A DNA stretch of 64,000 nt from Saprospiraceae bacterium (GTDB lineage: Bacteria; Bacteroidota; Bacteroidia; Chitinophagales; Saprospiraceae), in contig JABSSL010000015.1 of NCBI GenBank assembly GCA_013214355.1, positions 62,001 to 126,000 on the forward strand. The letters are read 5' to 3'. The translations under genes and the position numbers were made by a program. The notes under the pieces were generated by a model, which saw nothing but the letters and a program-made list of their open reading frames with translations, made no database searches and had not been told where the DNA came from. This document shows, in pieces, positions 61,682-64,000 of this stretch (the first letter of the stretch is position 1; the number at the start of each line of letters is the position of its first letter).

Positions 61682-61936
61682 CTAGCTAAGCTTCCAATCG
61701 TGAATTCCTTTAGGAATAGCTAAGGCTGGAATTTCTGTTTCAGTTATATCAAGGAACTTCAGACTTGTACAGCTATAACCAAGAATCTCGAAGCCTTTCA
61801 CTTTATGCAGCTTTAGTTTAAGCGTATCCGGTGCAGTGGCAAAAGGTTTAGGCTTAGGTTCAAGTTGATCTTCTGCTATACACCCTAAAAGGGTCAGGCA
61901 GAGAAAAAGAAAGGAGATCATTATTTTAGAAGCCAT
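61682..61936 (-). CDS. Small lipoprotein of unknown function
   Basis: The 84-residue protein has a clean lipoprotein signal (MASKIMISFLFLCLTLLGC, Cys19), followed by a proline- and lysine-rich linker (QLEPKPKPFA) and a short beta-like part with GYSCTSLKFLDITETEI. The cysteine in YSC is unpaired. I recognise no family. It lies between the small hypothetical gene and the beta-lactamase-fold gene, same strand, with gaps of 53 and 71 nt, so it may belong to the same group. Confidence 0.55.
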   Translation of the reverse strand: MASKIMISFLFLCLTLLGCIAEDQLEPKPKPFATAPDTLKLKLHKVKGFEILGYSCTSLKFLDITETEIPALAIPKGIHDWKLS

Positions 61937-62007
61937 TATTTAAGTTAAGCATTAATGCTCAAAGGGGCAATATATCTCTCCTTTCTTTCAGTAAGCTAAG
62001 GGGTGAT

Positions 62008-63090
62008 TTAGAATTCGTTGTTCATGATGGTTTCCATGATCTGAAAGCGCTGTTCACCTTTGTTTTGTTCGTTGCTGAGCAGGATGATCAAACTGTTAGA
62101 TTCTGGGATTAATACCAACAAGCTCGTAAATCCATCAATATCACCACCATGATGATAGACTACCTGCTTGTTGATATTCTGTGTAAACCATCCGGCACCT
62201 GCAGTACTGACTCCTTCCTGGCCAGTAGGCGCTGAGAATATGGCTTGCTTTTCTTCAGCGGTGTAATAATTGGCCAGCATCATATCTCCCCATTTTTCTA
62301 GATCGGCGATGGTACTTTCATTCTCCCCGGCACTGAAGGCAATTTGCATTTGATACACTCCCACTTCAGTACCCGCATCGTACCCTTTTGCTCGGCTCGC
62401 ATCCAGGATTTGATCTGGACCTTTTCCTGTATTCACTAGATCGAGTGGACCGTAGACTTTTTCTTGTAGGTACGCTTGATAGGTCTTACCTGTAAGTTCC
62501 TCGATTAGCACTCCCAAAATCAGGTAGTTGGAATTTGAATATTCGAAGAAGTCACCCGGGGTGAACTTAAGACCATTTTCTGCTATGGCGTCGGTGATAA
62601 TTTCAAAGATTTCTTCAAGCTCAAAAAAGTAGTTGTTTTCTTCTGCATAGTCTTCTACAGCACCGACATAATCGGGTATCCCAGAGTGATGTGTCATTAG
62701 GTGACGAATGGTAATCTGATCGCCCATGGGGAATTCATCGGAGAAATCACTTAGTGGTTGGTCAAAACTTTCAATTAGGCCATCTCTTTTGAGATTTACG
62801 ATAGCCGCGGAAGTAAAGGATTTGGTAACCGATCCTATACGATAAATAAGAAAGGGGGCATTGGGGGTATTGTTTGTTTTGTCAGCCATGCCAAAGCCTG
62901 TCCTAAGCAAATCAGCGTTACCTTTTCTGATCAAGACACTACCATTAAAGCCGATCTGTTGCAGATAAGCTTCAGCAGAAGTGTAATCGGAGATGGGTTG
63001 AGGGATATCGTCATCCTGATTGCATCCACTAATCATCACCGCTAGAATTAAAGTCAATAAGAGAGAAAATTTTTGAATTTGAGTTTTCAT
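62008..63090 (-). CDS. Beta-lactamase-fold serine hydrolase (class C / PBP4-like) lipoprotein
   Basis: I start at the ATG at 63090, which opens a lipoprotein signal (ILAVMISGCNQ); the frame extends 41 codons further without support. The 360-residue protein has the catalytic SxxK (SVTK, near 96), YSN in FEYSNSNYLI (near 176) and HHGG near 308, the three boxes of class C beta-lactamase-related esterases and D,D-peptidases. These hydrolyse ester or D-amino-acid peptide bonds in the periplasm. Antibiotic resistance is unlikely without further evidence. It is transcribed with the gene at 63269 or alone. Confidence 0.87.
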   Translation of the reverse strand: MKTQIQKFSLLLTLILAVMISGCNQDDDIPQPISDYTSAEAYLQQIGFNGSVLIRKGNADLLRTGFGMADKTNNTPNAPFLIYRIGSVTKSFTSAAIVNLKRDGLIESFDQPLSDFSDEFPMGDQITIRHLMTHHSGIPDYVGAVEDYAEENNYFFELEEIFEIITDAIAENGLKFTPGDFFEYSNSNYLILGVLIEELTGKTYQAYLQEKVYGPLDLVNTGKGPDQILDASRAKGYDAGTEVGVYQMQIAFSAGENESTIADLEKWGDMMLANYYTAEEKQAIFSAPTGQEGVSTAGAGWFTQNINKQVVYHHGGDIDGFTSLLVLIPESNSLIILLSNEQNKGEQRFQIMETIMNNEF

Positions 63091-63268
63091 TTCCTTTTTG
63101 TTTGTAATTGAAATAATTGGTTTAAAAGTCGGATAAGACGAAAGGTAGTGGGTAATAGCTATGTGGGGAGATAGATTAAGCTTGACGCAAGCCTGTAAAT
63201 AGTGATGCAACACTATCTATTCCTACAGCTTTCCTCTACCTTGAAAAGATTTTAGTGTATGGACTACC

Positions 63269-63919
63269 TTAGAAGTTCACCCCGAAGTAAAGGTTGGGCT
63301 CGAAGAGGAAGTAGTTTCTCCATTTATCGTCCAGGGCTTTAAATTCTTCAGGTGCTTTAGAATCAAACATCCAGTGCTGACAATGCACTTGTGGTTCTAT
63401 GAAAAAGCGTTTATTCTTACCAAAAGCGACATGGTATCCAAGGTGATAGGAATTGTACAGCTTAAAGCCATCTCCTACTTTGTTCTGGTTTTCATCTAGG
63501 TAGGTCTTGAACTGTGGCAGAACTTCAACGGTAGCAAATAATCCTTTCCACAACATGCGTTGATAGGTCAATCCTATCCCTACCTCTCGTACGTGTCCGG
63601 GGTAGAATTCTGTCTCAGATTTTACCTTATCCAAGAGTCCGTCCCACCAAAGAATTCCCATCGGTTGGAATAGTCGCCACGTGGCCAGCTTTATCCCAAT
63701 GATATTCTTATCATCTAAGATGTGTTTAACATGGAGTTCTATATGTTGGGTATGCTTGCGATCGTTCCAGGATTTTTCAATCAACTGGGGTACGGTTATC
63801 ATAGGAATACTAACTCTAAACTTATGCGCGACTTCATTGTCTTGAGTTGTTTGTAAGTTGCTTTGGGCAACAGTGGAAAAGGCAATAAAAGTTAGAAGGA
63901 TAATTAGTGAGTTTTTCAT
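63269..63919 (-). CDS. Outer-membrane-like protein of unknown function
   Basis: I choose the ATG at 63919 (MKNSLIILLTFIAFSTVAQ), a clear signal peptide; the frame is open to 63988. The 216-residue protein has alternating hydrophobic strands (HIELHVKHI, IGIKLATWRLF, VREVGIGLTYQR, LFATVEVLPQF, NSYHLGYHVAF, FIEPQVHCQHW) and ends in LYFGVNF with a terminal aromatic residue, as in outer-membrane beta-barrels of about eight strands. I recognise no family. It is separated from the beta-lactamase-fold gene by 178 nt. Confidence 0.6.
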   Translation of the reverse strand: MKNSLIILLTFIAFSTVAQSNLQTTQDNEVAHKFRVSIPMITVPQLIEKSWNDRKHTQHIELHVKHILDDKNIIGIKLATWRLFQPMGILWWDGLLDKVKSETEFYPGHVREVGIGLTYQRMLWKGLFATVEVLPQFKTYLDENQNKVGDGFKLYNSYHLGYHVAFGKNKRFFIEPQVHCQHWMFDSKAPEEFKALDDKWRNYFLFEPNLYFGVNF

Positions 63920-64000
63920 TGTTAGAATTTTAGTTGGTGAAATAAAATCAACTGATGGCACAAAGATGGGGCGAGGATGGAGGCGCATCGTTTCAAAATG

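Noticed and set aside
62008-63090. Beta-lactamase resistance determinant
   Set aside because: The three catalytic boxes are common to many esterases and peptidases of the class C fold; nothing points to antibiotic hydrolysis.
1-64000. CRISPR arrays, transposases, integrases, prophage genes
   Set aside because: No regularly spaced repeats of CRISPR type and no DDE, tyrosine-recombinase or phage structural motifs were seen on either strand.

Overview
The window comes from a Bacteroidota chromosome, most plausibly a marine or particle-associated Saprospiria (Lewinella-like) relative. The reasons are a gliding-motility-type C-terminal secretion domain, a carboxypeptidase-regulatory TonB receptor, SpII lipoproteins, DUF1080 and DUF3347 proteins, TPR-linked LytTR and HisKA_2 two-component genes, a hybrid histidine kinase with an AraC output, and TAnnTTTG-type promoter elements. 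The genus is an inference. Most genes lie on the minus strand. I found no tRNA, rRNA, CRISPR array, transposase or prophage gene.

Layout. Positions 1-3257: a phytate-uptake pair, a cut-off beta-propeller phytase lipoprotein downstream of a TonB-dependent receptor, with a hairpin between them. 3401-8398: a cassette of the type best known from Planctomycetes (DUF1592-family protein, DUF1552 protein, membrane cytochrome with leucine-rich repeats) whose haem motifs are unusual. 8620-14955: carbohydrate and cell-wall genes (amidase, two DUF1080 proteins, APH-fold sugar kinase, large glycosidase-like protein, divergent RpiB isomerase), with two copies of a palindromic hairpin and a three-way-junction leader. 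14958-19908: a TPR histidine kinase and LytTR regulator, divergent from a secreted beta-trefoil protein; a 21-bp-spaced direct repeat lies between them. 20053-29518: a BNR-repeat lipoprotein and a CusABC-like copper/silver efflux operon with a duplicated DUF3347 domain and a HYC_CC_PP-type protein.

Positions 30219-32447: a compact overlapping operon of an N-acyl-amino-acid-synthase-like acyltransferase, a methyltransferase and an Asp/Glu-racemase-family enzyme, which looks like an uncharacterised small-molecule pathway. 32943-36043: a DUF2807 protein, a DoxX protein fused to a sugar-binding-like domain, and an aldo/keto reductase. 36044-37181: about 1.1 kb without genes, holding structured hairpins and, at its right end, three DnaA boxes beside AT-rich DNA. 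37182-44953: S41 protease, membrane LytTR regulator with 20-bp tandem repeats, a hybrid two-component protein, a GAF histidine kinase broken by a frameshift, and a receiver-like protein lacking its usual aspartate. 45364-50469: a CHAT protease-like protein, a T9SS-type surface protein and a bestrophin.

Positions 50556-55643: esterase, concanavalin-like lipoprotein, sulfatase and P1 peptidase, consistent with sulfated-polysaccharide breakdown. A hairpin-rich repeat cluster follows at 55649-55873. 55895-64000: SNase-like protein, Nudix hydrolase, a protein with two GDGRIS modules, flavin amine oxidase, a truncated AraC regulator overlapping a methyltransferase, small unknown proteins, a beta-lactamase-fold serine hydrolase and an outer-membrane-like protein.

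All family names rest on motif recognition by eye. No database search or folding program was run.
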